Source: Adineta vaga
Lineage: Eukaryota > Rotifera
NCBI GenBank assembly: GCA_021613535.1
Contig: CP075492.1
Coordinates: 19,282,001 to 19,346,000, forward strand
DNA: 64,000 bases
Reading direction: 5' to 3'
This document shows, piece after piece, positions 53,261 to 62,683 of the stretch. Within the stretch, counting starts at the first letter, position 1. The number at the start of each line of letters is the position of its first letter. The notes under the pieces are model-generated. The model saw only the letters and a program-made list of their open reading frames with translations, was not told the origin of the DNA and made no database searches. The translations under genes and the position numbers were made by a program.

Positions 53261-53749
53261 AATAAACTTACGTTCTTGTTTTATCAATATCGACCAGCAT
53301 TTTGATGAGCTCAGCTATGTTGGAGACATGTATTAAATAATTAAAAGGACTAAAGGGACTAAAACGCTTTACATGTCAGATCTAAAGTTACACAAAGATA
53401 AAATTTATTTTTCGTGGACCCCTCATATGAAATAATTAAAGTATAAACTGCCGAATCGTTATGTGCAAAACAATAATAAGCAGACGTAAATATAACATGT
53501 CTCGCCTGAATATGATTTTAATGTTGTTAGGAAAAACTCAGTCTCGTCACAATGAATCATTCTCATCCTAAGATATAAAATGTTCAACGATGAAGAAAAC
53601 ATCCATGGTATTTTTCTAATAATGCTTCGAGCAATTGAAGTTTTATTTTCTCTTTAAAAACTGTATATAGATTAGTTTGCTTCAGACAAGTATATCTCAT
53701 GTCAATTTATTTTTCGTTTGAACCATATCATCACCCTCGGACTTCTGAA
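53261..53749. other. Intergenic stretch
   Basis: About 490 bp between convergent gene ends. Nothing recognised. Confidence 0.5.
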
Positions 53750-55000
53750 CTATGTAGCCCATGGCGAATTATGGTCATGAACATGGGTTGTTAATTGATT
53801 CTTCATTAAATCACGAAGATCCTCTTTTGTGACTGGTTTATTCATCACGTTCATAACAGCCATAGCTGTTTGTTTTGAATTAGGATACCGCCTATCATGA
53901 CGTAATCGATAAACGTACCAGTGACTATCTCTGTAATAACATGAAACAATTTTGTTATCATATTTTTGCAAATACGACGAGTAACGCATCGTCGCAAACG
54001 GCCTATCCATACGACTGAGAACGAGATGAACTTTCTTCTCCTGATGTGTACCATTGTCGACAATGTTCAAACGAAAATCGATCGTCTCGTTTTCCTTCCA
54101 CTTCAATACGTCTGGACATTCACCAGTTCTGTACGGCTTTCGTTCTGGTAAAAAAAAGAGTCCTTCAACTTCATGAGGTATGCTTGCACGAAATTCCCGG
54201 CTAAGCAGTTTGTCCATGTCTGGTAAGCGAAAAAACTGTTTGATTCGTATGCGAAACGGCTGCGTTCCCTTTGTAATGGCATTATTGTGTATGTTGACGA
54301 TCGATTCAGAAATGAGCTTCAAACGGTCCTGAAATGGATGAGCGGTCACGTCTGTACCATTATAAATGATGATATCGTTGATAAAAAAGCTAGCCTTGTT
54401 CGAACCATTGATTTTATCACTTACAACTTCACCATCGACTAATGTGTCCTTTAGATGAGTTGTATTGGCCGCATCGTATGGAAATCGAATCTCATCAACG
54501 CTGAATAGATCATTACCTTGGTTGAGCATGTACACTTTATTTTCTTCTTCAATTAACATCATGTACCGTTTACCAACCGGTTTCCAAGTGACCACATAGG
54601 GCAATTGCAAAATGTTGGCATAATTTTCACGATGCATTGGTACAGGCTCAGATCCCGGAAATCGTTGGCAAGACCACAGACATAACTCCCGATATTTTTG
54701 TTGGAGTTTTTCCCGCAATGGTTTGTAACGGACGGGTCTCACCTCAGGCAAGGGAAGAAAAAATTCTGGTGCGGTTGACCGTTGTGGTGCTTTACGAAAT
54801 CGTTTATCTGGTCGGTTAGAAGCATGATGCTGGTAACAACGTTTGTTACCTTCACTTGTGGTAGATCGATCATCCGATTCCACTTGATAGTCACTATTTG
54901 TCGGGTACTGTTGAGGCAATGTTGGCTTCAAAATAGATAAGAAAAAACAAAGATGTATTATTATGAGCTGCCGTTCGGTTAGGCCATAGAGTGATCTCAT
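53750..55000 (-). CDS. mRNA-capping guanylyltransferase paralogue with altered active site
   Basis: A 416-residue frame aligning with the guanylyltransferase half of metazoan capping enzymes: F-P-G-S-E-P-V-P-M, motif I at 139-143, D-G-E-V-V (motif III, 189-193), E-V-E-G-L-F-F-L-P (motif IV), V-L-K-W-K-E (motif V) and F-R-L-N-I near the OB fold. In the normal motif K-x-D-G, Lys attacks GTP and Asp helps position it; here it reads K-P-V-G, with Val142 for Asp. The RNA triphosphatase domain normally preceding it is not found within 330 bp upstream. The first 26 residues are hydrophobic, but their DNA looks like a polypyrimidine tract ending in AG near 54925, so the true exon probably starts there. 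It is likely a diverged paralogue in a degenerate-tetraploid genome, with reduced or lost activity. Confidence 0.8.
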   Translation of the reverse strand: MRSLYGLTERQLIIIHLCFFLSILKPTLPQQYPTNSDYQVESDDRSTTSEGNKRCYQHHASNRPDKRFRKAPQRSTAPEFFLPLPEVRPVRYKPLREKLQQKYRELCLWSCQRFPGSEPVPMHRENYANILQLPYVVTWKPVGKRYMMLIEEENKVYMLNQGNDLFSVDEIRFPYDAANTTHLKDTLVDGEVVSDKINGSNKASFFINDIIIYNGTDVTAHPFQDRLKLISESIVNIHNNAITKGTQPFRIRIKQFFRLPDMDKLLSREFRASIPHEVEGLFFLPERKPYRTGECPDVLKWKENETIDFRLNIVDNGTHQEKKVHLVLSRMDRPFATMRYSSYLQKYDNKIVSCYYRDSHWYVYRLRHDRRYPNSKQTAMAVMNVMNKPVTKEDLRDLMKNQLTTHVHDHNSPWAT

Positions 55001-55336
55001 CTGTAGACTTTCCTTTTTCTTTCCACCTCCATCTTTTCTTTACCATCCCTCCATGAGACCATAGTCGTCATTATTCTCACTCACTCTCTCTCTCAGTCAT
55101 TTGCTACAGCTTTCAGCAAATGATAGTTGTCCTTTTAACAATTGTCTTCATTCTCTTTTATTTCCACTTGATAGTGGGACATAAAGTTCTTAAACCATCA
55201 CATATAGAACCGATCGAAGTAATTTAACACTTTCGCAATATGGAATTGATTACGTAGTTCTCTATTCTGCCATCAATTTTCGATGTGTTCTCAAGTCCGT
55301 TGAAGTTCTTTCTGGTAGCTTATTTACGTAAGAAAT
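55001..55336. other. Intergenic stretch, possible upstream exon
   Basis: A (GA)n-rich block (CTCACTCTCTCTCTC on the plus strand) at about 55078-55095. No triphosphatase coding sequence was found here. Confidence 0.35.
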
Positions 55337-56341
55337 CTAGAATTCTGTCAATCTACTTACCGAGCCTTGTTCGGATCGATGAGGTTTCATCGCACTACTG
55401 CTGCTACCTTCAACCGATCGCGTACATTTCAGTTTCGTAATCGCACCATCTATAATCGTCAAAAGCTTCAACTCTGTTAAAATTTCGATTTGCTTTTCAG
55501 CCTCTTCGTCTCTCTCGTCTCTGATACGTTCTTCAGTTTGTTGTATTTTTTTCGGTAATTTTTTTACGTCATCAAATTTCAAATTGGCCATTCCATTGAT
55601 CAGCTCTTCTTCGACGTAGGAAAGATTCATCACAATACTGCTCTCTTCAACTGATCGGGTGGATTTCAGTTCCGTAATTGTTTCATCTAAAAGCGTCAAA
55701 CGCTTCAACTCTGTCAAAATCTCCATTTGCTTTTCAGCCTCTTCCGCTCCGTCGTCTCCGATACGTTCTTGAGTTTGTTGTATCTTTTCTGGTAACTTAT
55801 TCGTACCATCGATCAGGAACTTCGTCAATCCATCGTTTAACACCTTTTCGAGTTGATAAAGTTTCTCCACACTAGTACTGTCTTCATCCGCTTGACGACA
55901 TTTCAGTTTCGTAACTGTGCCATCTAAGAGCACTAAAGCTTTTAGCTGTGTCAGCATCTGCATTTCCTCTCTGTTCATTATTCGAGAGTGTTCGATACGT
56001 TCTTGAGTTTGTTGAGTTTTTTCTGATAATTTATCCATGCCATCAACCTTTAACTTTGCCATTTGGGTGACCAACTCCTGTTCAAGTACAGAAATAATAG
56101 ATTTGTCTTGAATTGGCGAGTTGGAAGCGATAGATTTCAGTGTAACATCATCATGAATGGGAAAATCTTGAAGTTCAGACTGTCGAGAATGTACATCTTC
56201 GTCGTCCGTCCTATTAGGTGATTGATCAAATGTTTGTTCTGCTTTATTCCGCATACGATATGCTTCTGCCATGATCTTGCAACCGTATTGATGCAGGAGA
56301 AGTTGAGTATTTTTTGTTTCACAAAGGTCTGAATTATCCAC
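55337..56341 (-). CDS. Coiled-coil protein with three ~80-residue repeats
   Basis: A 334-residue frame rich in E, K, Q, L. From about residue 82 there are three repeats of about 80 residues, each with the order L-x-x-x-K-L-x-x-K-x-Q-Q-T-Q/E-E-R-I, then M-x-x-L-T-x-L-K-x-L-x-L-L-D-G-x-x-T-K-L-K-C, then a variable D/E/S linker. The repeats differ at many positions, so the triplication is not recent. The composition predicts long helices or coiled coil. No domain family is recognised and no targeting signal is seen. It may belong to the same transcription unit as the capping-like gene, since both are on the minus strand 336 bp apart, but no splice link was established. Confidence 0.65.
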   Translation of the reverse strand: MDNSDLCETKNTQLLLHQYGCKIMAEAYRMRNKAEQTFDQSPNRTDDEDVHSRQSELQDFPIHDDVTLKSIASNSPIQDKSIISVLEQELVTQMAKLKVDGMDKLSEKTQQTQERIEHSRIMNREEMQMLTQLKALVLLDGTVTKLKCRQADEDSTSVEKLYQLEKVLNDGLTKFLIDGTNKLPEKIQQTQERIGDDGAEEAEKQMEILTELKRLTLLDETITELKSTRSVEESSIVMNLSYVEEELINGMANLKFDDVKKLPKKIQQTEERIRDERDEEAEKQIEILTELKLLTIIDGAITKLKCTRSVEGSSSSAMKPHRSEQGSVSRLTEF

Positions 56342-56640
56342 GTTTCAGGATCGAACACTATAATACAAAATGTAAGTGTAAGTTAGAAGAGTTACTAACG
56401 TGCTTTTTGTTCGATCACTGTTTCATGAAGCATTTTGAAGAAAATGTAACTCGATCTCATTATTGAAACCCCGTACATGTCTCATTCACAGTCAGAGAAA
56501 AAGCTAAAAGGAACGCATAAAAAAGCGTAGAAATTTTATAACAAAAATAAAATTGTAAAAAACGCACATTTTTTACATGCTAACGACGCGTTAACGTCTC
56601 TTATTGCGTTTCTTCGTTGTTGGGATATTCCATGCGCCGT
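56342..56640. other. Intergenic stretch
   Basis: Flank between the coiled-coil gene and element 23; nothing recognised. Confidence 0.4.
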
Positions 56641-56702
56641 CGTGGGTGTGGGTAATACTCTTATTTTCACCCTCAAGATCCATACCCACACCCACACCCT
56701 TA
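56641..56702. repeat. TGTGGG fold-back element 23
   Basis: CGTGGGTGTGGGTAATACTC, an internal ACCCTCAAGATCC, then TACCCACACCCACACCCT. An end-like motif lies inside, so it may be two copies fused. It meets the last codons of the NHL relic. Confidence 0.8.
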
Positions 56703-57376
56703 AAATCGAACCGTTGAATTCGATGATTGAAACAATCAGCAATATAAAGATTTCCTTCGAAATCAAATGATAAACCACAAAGAAAAGACAATTGATTCAA
56801 TTCATTTTCTTCACCATTTTCACTTAGAAGAATTTCTCCTTTTCTTTCATATTTGATTTCCATCTTATAATACGATGATTTCCTCAATCAGCAATGAAAA
56901 TATATTTACTTTGATCAATAAATATTCTATAAGGATCAGAGAGTTGATTGAATTTATCTTCTCTTCTATTACCTTCCGCAACAGTTTTTCCTTCTATTGT
57001 TTCCATTTATTGAATTTGATATCTAAACAAAAAAAACGACGCAACATATTAAATTGAATTTTTGTTTGAAATTATCTAACAAACATAAATCTTATTTCGA
57101 TTTTCATTGATTTTCTTTCTACAAACTGAAAATTCTAATCGTATTTTATTTTTCATAAAAATTGTTGATCATAATTATTAAATTTTTTTCGAAACAAATC
57201 AAATTTGATTAATTCAATAAAAGAAAAAGAATAAAACTTACTTGATAATACAAATGAAGCAGAATTCGATGTTGAAATTGTTAATTTATCGAGTACAAGT
57301 AATGAATTCGTTAAAGGAGAGACAAATATTTCATACGGTGCTTCTGTTGTTCTCTTAAATAAATGATAAATAAATC
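56695..57376 (-). pseudogene. NHL-repeat gene relic
   Basis: On the minus strand, after a possible exon at about 57242-57376 (T-T-E-A-P-Y-E-I-F-V-S-P-L with a GTAAGT donor), NHL repeats occur at 57006-56700: K-T-V-A-E-G-N-R, D-P-Y-R-I-F-I-D, I-F-I-A-D, then a TGA where Cys or Tyr would be, then G-N-H-R-I-I-R-W. After a frame change comes L-S-F-D-F-E-G-N-L-Y-I-A-D-C-F-N-H-R-I-Q-R-F. Only two blades are left, with a stop and at least one frameshift. The relic ends at fold-back element 23, whose translation extends the frame artificially. Confidence 0.65.
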
Positions 57377-57696
57377 TTTAGTCACTTTTCATTTATTAAT
57401 AATTTAAAAATAAGTTCGAGGAAGAAGAAGAATTTGATTTTCATTTTGAAAATATGAATAAGAACGAATTGATTTTCTATTTAAACATTCAATATTAAAT
57501 ATTTGTTCGATCATCATTAGTTCGAATAAATCTTTCCATAACATTCATTTTATCAGTATATGAACTTAATTTCCCACGAAAAATAATCATCATTTAAATT
57601 TCCATGAATATTACCTATGTGAGTTTAAAAAAAAGAAAAGATGAAATTAAAATTTCAATAAAGATATCTTTTCTTTTTTTTAGAAAATTATTAATC
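57377..57696. other. Intergenic stretch
   Basis: AT-rich; nothing recognised. Confidence 0.4.
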
Positions 57697-58674
57697 TCAT
57701 TTAGAGTTCATAAATAAGAAATGAGAAGTGTTATTTTTTTTTTGACATAAAGATTTGTTACATGATGAACGAAAAGAATGACATATATCTGTTGTAGTAT
57801 TTTCTTTTGGTGGTAACATAAAAGTTGGATGAAGACCAAGAATAATATGCCAAAGAAATTCTAAACTTCCACCAAACCATTTTTTTCCTAATTTACCAGG
57901 TATTTCTTGATCTAATGGTGATGTACAATATGGTTGAAGACTTGCATTATAAATTGATGACCATTGTTCATATGTATAATGTAAAATACGTTCTTTTCGT
58001 ACATAAAATTGTGCACAACATCTTGTTGAAATAAGACTTTGTTCTTTTGGTTGAATATTATATGGATTTAATTGAGAATCACCATCATAACCAAATAAAC
58101 TTAAGATATATTTTGCACAATTATACATTAATGTATTATTATTAATTGGATCACGAACTTCCGATAACCATATATGATCTTGAACCCAAAAAGAATTAAT
58201 ACTTGTATAAAAAACATCATCACGAATACATTGTGCTACTTCAATTGGAGCATATGAATGTTTAAATGGATTTGCATGAATAAATAACATTTTATCAGGT
58301 AAATCATGATAAAAATCATAAATAAATTTTAAATAAACACCTGCTTCTTCATGAACATTTTTACAATATGACCAATTATATGGTGAATTGGAATTGGGAT
58401 CCAATCGTTGATATAAATAAATATCATATGATCTATTTCGATTATTAGGAATGAAATCAAGTCCATAACGTAACCAGAGTGGCCATTGTGTAGAATTAAA
58501 CCAATCAATTTCTTTATATATGGCTGGAATAATTACAAGACGATCTTTTTTCCATCGACTTATTTTTTCATTTGAATTTGTAATTAATGAAATTCTTTGT
58601 GATTTATAAAGATTTAATATAAATAATATTCCAATAAAATTTAAAAATAAAGAAATATTTCTAAAAACATTCAA
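57697..58674 (-). CDS. Type II membrane protein, DUF3431-like
   Basis: A single-exon 325-residue protein. Residues 7-23 form a hydrophobic signal anchor behind a short N terminus, the layout of Golgi type II proteins. The lumenal part reads V-I-I-P-A-I-Y-K-E, D-I-Y-L-Y-Q-R-L, V-H-E-E-A-G-V-Y-L-K-F-I-Y-D-F-Y-H-D-L-P-D and F-I-H-A-N-P-F-K-H, which follows the pattern of the DUF3431 family (glycosyltransferase-like, E-A-x-x-Y-L then L-P-D then H). There are several N-x-S/T sites (N-R-S, N-W-S, N-T-S) and Cys residues near the C terminus. The substrate is unknown and enzymatic function is inferred only from family resemblance. Confidence 0.7.
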   Translation of the reverse strand: MNVFRNISLFLNFIGILFILNLYKSQRISLITNSNEKISRWKKDRLVIIPAIYKEIDWFNSTQWPLWLRYGLDFIPNNRNRSYDIYLYQRLDPNSNSPYNWSYCKNVHEEAGVYLKFIYDFYHDLPDKMLFIHANPFKHSYAPIEVAQCIRDDVFYTSINSFWVQDHIWLSEVRDPINNNTLMYNCAKYILSLFGYDGDSQLNPYNIQPKEQSLISTRCCAQFYVRKERILHYTYEQWSSIYNASLQPYCTSPLDQEIPGKLGKKWFGGSLEFLWHIILGLHPTFMLPPKENTTTDICHSFRSSCNKSLCQKKNNTSHFLFMNSK

Positions 58675-59564
58675 TTGATTGATACTATTTTTTAATCTTG
58701 ATTTTGAGAAAAACTTACTTAATTCGATTCATTCAAATAGAAACTCAATTAAATGGGGATTTTTCTTTCCAAAAAGAAATGCAAAATTCCATTTAAACTT
58801 TCTCTTTTAAAATATGTATTATTGAATGAAAAGAAAAAACTGTAAAACATTATTTTTCTTTCTCATTCTGTCTTTTTAATGTCAACTTCATAGTCTAGAA
58901 CATTCGATTCCATTTGTAATGAAAATTAAAGTGAATTTTGTAAGGATGAGTTGATCAGCGAGAAGACGTCATATGTCTATGTCAAATGAAAGCTATTATC
59001 ATCCAACTAGCAAGCTTAAAATATTAGTTGTTCATGGCATCTCTAGAGGGAGATATTCGATTTATACAGTACTCAAAATTTATGTATAAAATTTTTCCCT
59101 TTTCAGAAAGAAAGGGTTATAGGCTCTTAAAATCGTTAAAGTTTGTTTGTCTAATCCAATCAGATTGCAGCATTTCATAAATCGATGAAAACTTAACAAT
59201 GGTCATCAGAAAATAAATCACCTAAAGGTTTTTAAGGTCGAGAATTACGAATCCGATACTAGGGCAGCATTTTCAAATATAGATTGTAACGACGAAAAAG
59301 AGCAGATAGATGGTGTATCACATCAATCTACCAGAGAAACATTTTTATATAATGTACTAACGTAGAATGAGATTTGTCAAGTAATCTTTGTCTTTCATCT
59401 CATCCTAATTTGTTCGTAATAGAAGATATCGATGATCATGTCATATGAATTTATTTTTCAAAAAAAAACTAAGGTTAAAAAAATTGCTTGCGGGAGTATT
59501 TAACGAATGAATAATGAAAAGAATATGAATTAGAACAAACAAAAAAAAAGATGCTGAAAACTGT
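58675..59564. other. Gene-free stretch
   Basis: About 890 bp of AT-rich DNA without a recognised feature. Confidence 0.5.
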
Positions 59565-60003
59565 TTAGTTGATAAATAGTTTGATGATTATCAATCCAAC
59601 CAAGAAAGAAACGAATGTCAAATTGATGGTAGCAGTAGCTCTAATCGATGTGGTGGGTTTAGGTTCATTTCGTATAGCAACTTCGCTACATTCAGAAGAT
59701 GTTACATTATTAAGTTGAATCGTACGACTATCTTGACTAAGTGTAATATCAATTGAATCTCCCAAAAATAATAGTATGCTACTGAAATCACTAGGAATAG
59801 GAATAGTTTCATTGAGCAAAAATGTTGTACCAGGACATGTAAATTGACTTTGAACATGCAATGTATTCGTATTTAGGGTGTGCGTGTACTATCTTATCCC
59901 ACACCCACCCACTGTATTTGCAACTGATGTAAATCACACTTTCTTAGGACATACTATGGCATCATTTTCGATCAATATTAACTCGGGTGTAGAATGCCTA
60001 AAA
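59565..60003 (-). CDS. C-terminal exons of a cell-surface protein with hydrophobic tail
   Basis: The last exon (stop at 59565, start near 59847) encodes F-T-C-P-G-T-T-F-L-L-N-E, a Thr/Ser-rich part with N-x-S/T sites (N-E-T, N-V-T) and a final hydrophobic stretch (N-L-T-F-V-S-F-L-V-G-L-I-I-I-K-L), like a GPI-anchor signal or single membrane helix. An upstream exon-like piece (about 59950-60003) reads P-E-L-I-L-I-E-N-D-A-I-V-C-P-K-K after an AG acceptor. The exact donor and phase remain open. Fold-back element 24 lies in the presumed intron. Earlier exons were not found, so it may also be a 5'-truncated relic. Function unknown. Confidence 0.4.
59875..59913. repeat. TGTGGG fold-back element 24 (short)
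   Basis: AGGGTGTGCGTGTAC arm and CCCACACCCACCCAC arm, in the presumed intron of the surface-protein gene. Confidence 0.65.
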
Positions 60004-60272
60004 TAAGATTCGATAGAATTAGATGATAGACTGTCGTGATTACTTCTGAGCACATCTAACAGAATTTAGTCGAATGTCGTGAAAACCAATGCGTCATTTT
60101 TACGATGAAGAATGATTTGTATGGTATCTTTTGTTGATTGACAACCAAGTATTTTTTTGGCTATAAAAATGAGCAAATATTACTCATCATAGAAGAGAAC
60201 AAATAAATGATTCTTTTACAAATAAAAGAAAATTTTTTATCGAATACATATCATTCAAAGAATTGCTCCATA

Positions 60273-61973
60273 ATGTTGAGTTGCTTTTTCTCTATTTTCG
60301 TATTCTTCCTCGCTATTACCGATACTTTGACAAAATGCGACTCAAACCAATGCTCTCAAGAGATGGATGTCACGTCAATCAGAGTTCTTTCCACAATCAC
60401 TAGTATTGATGGTATACAAACTGGTGATTATTCATTTATTTATGCTCAATTACTCAAAGAACTATTGCTTAGAATGGAATTTGATCAACAAAATTCTAAG
60501 AACGAATTCATTAATTTTTTCAAGGAAACAACTGAACTCAACCAAAACAATGATATGGTCGAGCTTGATAAATTTGGTCGGGAGTATGATAAACATTCAA
60601 TTATCTGGTGGTACACGCGTCCTGGTTTCATTCATCATACAATTAATGAGGCTCTACGCATTCAGGATGTTCTTAATTTATTACGTATGGGATTTCTAAT
60701 ACAGAAACTTCATCGACAATTGGAACATATTAGTCGTAATAGTGATGAAGTAACGAGTACATTAACTGTCTATCTTGGCCAAGGTTTGACTTATGTTGAT
60801 TACGGTAATTTGAAGAAAACTGCAAATAATGAATATTTATCATTTAATACATTCATTTCGGTGAACACAAATTATGAACAAGCTGTCAAGAATGCTCGTC
60901 AAGCGCTCCGCGATGGATTTGAAACAGCTGTACTATTTTCTATCATAGTTGAATCATCAACCAGTATTTCAGTCCCATTCGCTTGTATTGATGATCTTAG
61001 TTACTTTGATAACTCAGAAGACGAATACATATTTTCCATAAATACTGTATTCCGGATCGAACAGGTAGAGGCGTTGAAAGGTAAGAATAGTATTTTACAC
61101 GTGAAATTACGTCCAATTAGTATTCGTGATAAGCATTTACGACAAATTATGCAAGCAACACGAAAAAATATTGAAGGATCGACGTTAATGTTTGAAATGG
61201 CGAAATTGATAATGCTCATGGAACAATATTCCACAGCTGAAATCCTCTACAATCGTCTACTCAATGAAACATTACAAACTGATATTGAAAATATAGAGCT
61301 TATTTATCATCAGCTAGCTACGATTCGAGAGAAGAAGAACGATACTGTCGGAGCAATTGATTTGTACGAGCGTACATTAGAGATTGCTAAAAGTCATCGT
61401 CAAATGAATGATTCAATATTTCAACTTATTTTATTGAAAATTGCAGGTCTTCTACAAGCTCAAAAGAAATTCGACGCTGCTATGGAAAGGTTCCAAGAGG
61501 CATTGCGTCTAGAGCTGCAAACAACTGCGCCTAACTATCGACAACGATCAAAAATATATAATGATATAGGAGTCTTATTAAATGAGCAGAAGAGATACGA
61601 TGAATCTCTAGGGTATCAAGAAAAGTCACTTGCCATCGATCGTGAATATACACCAAATGATCATATGAATCTTGCAATTACTTATTATAACATGGCGTCT
61701 AGTTATAAAAATATGAAAAACTATGAAATGGCACTCGCTTATTATCAAGAGGCGATTATTCATTTTCAACAAACAAAACCAATGCCAATAACCAACATAT
61801 TGAACAACCATTTGTTCATCGCACATATATTGAAGGAACTCGATCGTTCAGACGAAGCTGTTCAACATGCGAAAACAGCCGCCAAATTGCTACGACAAAC
61901 CATGTCGGATACTGATCCAAATGATCAAGTTTTTATAGATCGGCTAGAGCAAATGATTGATTCAGTCGAATAA
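60273..61973 (+). CDS. Secreted ADP-ribosyltransferase-fold/TPR protein lacking the catalytic Arg
   Basis: I choose the Met at 60273 (566 residues), which opens a signal peptide M-L-S-C-F-F-S-I-F-V-F-F-L-A-I; the frame itself begins at 60207. Residue numbers here count from 60207. Residues 130-285 match an arginine-specific ADP-ribosyltransferase fold: I-I-W-W-Y-T-R-P-G, V-Y-L-G-Q (188-192), L-S-F-N-T-F-I-S-V and S-E-D-E-Y-I-F. The R-S-E triad would need R in V-Y-R-G-Q, but Leu190 is there; the E-D-E part is kept and the Ser motif is weak. From about 315 to 570 there are at least six TPR units (A-E-I-L-Y-N-R-L-L, A-I-D-L-Y-E-R-T-L, A-M-E-R-F-Q-E-A-L, A-L-A-Y-Y-Q-E-A). A secretion signal is unusual for a TPR protein. 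Transferase activity is doubtful. Confidence 0.8.
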   Translation: MLSCFFSIFVFFLAITDTLTKCDSNQCSQEMDVTSIRVLSTITSIDGIQTGDYSFIYAQLLKELLLRMEFDQQNSKNEFINFFKETTELNQNNDMVELDKFGREYDKHSIIWWYTRPGFIHHTINEALRIQDVLNLLRMGFLIQKLHRQLEHISRNSDEVTSTLTVYLGQGLTYVDYGNLKKTANNEYLSFNTFISVNTNYEQAVKNARQALRDGFETAVLFSIIVESSTSISVPFACIDDLSYFDNSEDEYIFSINTVFRIEQVEALKGKNSILHVKLRPISIRDKHLRQIMQATRKNIEGSTLMFEMAKLIMLMEQYSTAEILYNRLLNETLQTDIENIELIYHQLATIREKKNDTVGAIDLYERTLEIAKSHRQMNDSIFQLILLKIAGLLQAQKKFDAAMERFQEALRLELQTTAPNYRQRSKIYNDIGVLLNEQKRYDESLGYQEKSLAIDREYTPNDHMNLAITYYNMASSYKNMKNYEMALAYYQEAIIHFQQTKPMPITNILNNHLFIAHILKELDRSDEAVQHAKTAAKLLRQTMSDTDPNDQVFIDRLEQMIDSVE

Positions 61974-62138
61974 AGTCAAGGGGTTTTTTCTCTTATCTAT
62001 TCAGGATATAAGTGAAGCTTGTACGCACGCCTTACTCACTCACACCCTTCATCCTTTTATTTTTCTCTATGATTTTCAACTAGTCCTAACACAAATATAT
62101 CCTTATTTATTATCTTCGCAACAAATAATTTAGGTATT

Positions 62139-62336
62139 TATTGGAGTGGTGTCACATATCCCGCAGATTGGGGATGGCGGGAGATGCCTGTGGATACCCT
62201 GAAAGAGTCCCTACCTAATATTATTTCGAATTTCTTACTCATTTTTGGAGTCTGTGGATAGCGGCATATGCATATCCCTAGGGAGATGACTCATATCCCG
62301 CATCTCCATCTCCCGTCTCTAAGAAGAGGGTCAGAG
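62139..62336. repeat. GC-rich segment with CATATCCCGC repeats
   Basis: CATATCCCGC occurs twice (about 62154 and 62291), each followed by a GGGAGATG or CATCTCC motif; GGCGGGAGATG and CATCTCCATCTCCCG are inverted to each other. The GC content is far above the surroundings. Possibly a MITE or a foreign or repeat-derived insert. Boundaries uncertain. Confidence 0.45.
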
Positions 62337-62340
62337 ATGA

Positions 62341-62483
62341 TAGGCGGGTATGAGTGAAAGTGGGTGGGTGAGAATGTCAATGTGTGTGCGGGTGCGGATG
62401 CGGGTGTGGGTGTGGGTAAGGATAACGATGTGGGTGGTTCTAAGATGCATGTAATACTCCCACCCACACCCACACCTTAATAT
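62341..62483. repeat. TGTGGG fold-back element 25 (longest)
   Basis: A G-rich arm of about 95 bp (GTGGGTGGGTG, GCGGGTGTGGGTGTGGGT), loop with GTAATACTCC, then a short arm CACCCACACCCACACC. Strongly asymmetric: only its inner part can pair. Confidence 0.8.
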
Positions 62484-62683
62484 AACGAATGCAATAGTTG
62501 AAAGCTGCATTGTTGGATAAATATGCATGTTATATGTCGAAATGACTCTTTCGAAAGGAAAAAACCGAGCGGAGAGGATGATAAAAAAACCCAAATAAAG
62601 CCGACTATGTGTTAGTCATACAGTGAAGAGAGCCGGGCGGCACAACGAAAATATATTCTTGCACGTTCTCCTCTTCTAAGGTT

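Noticed and set aside
57242-57360. Plus-strand 40-codon frame ending V-V-L-L-N-K
   Set aside because: The minus strand has a GTAAGT donor and fits the NHL relic; both strands look open, so this is not certain.
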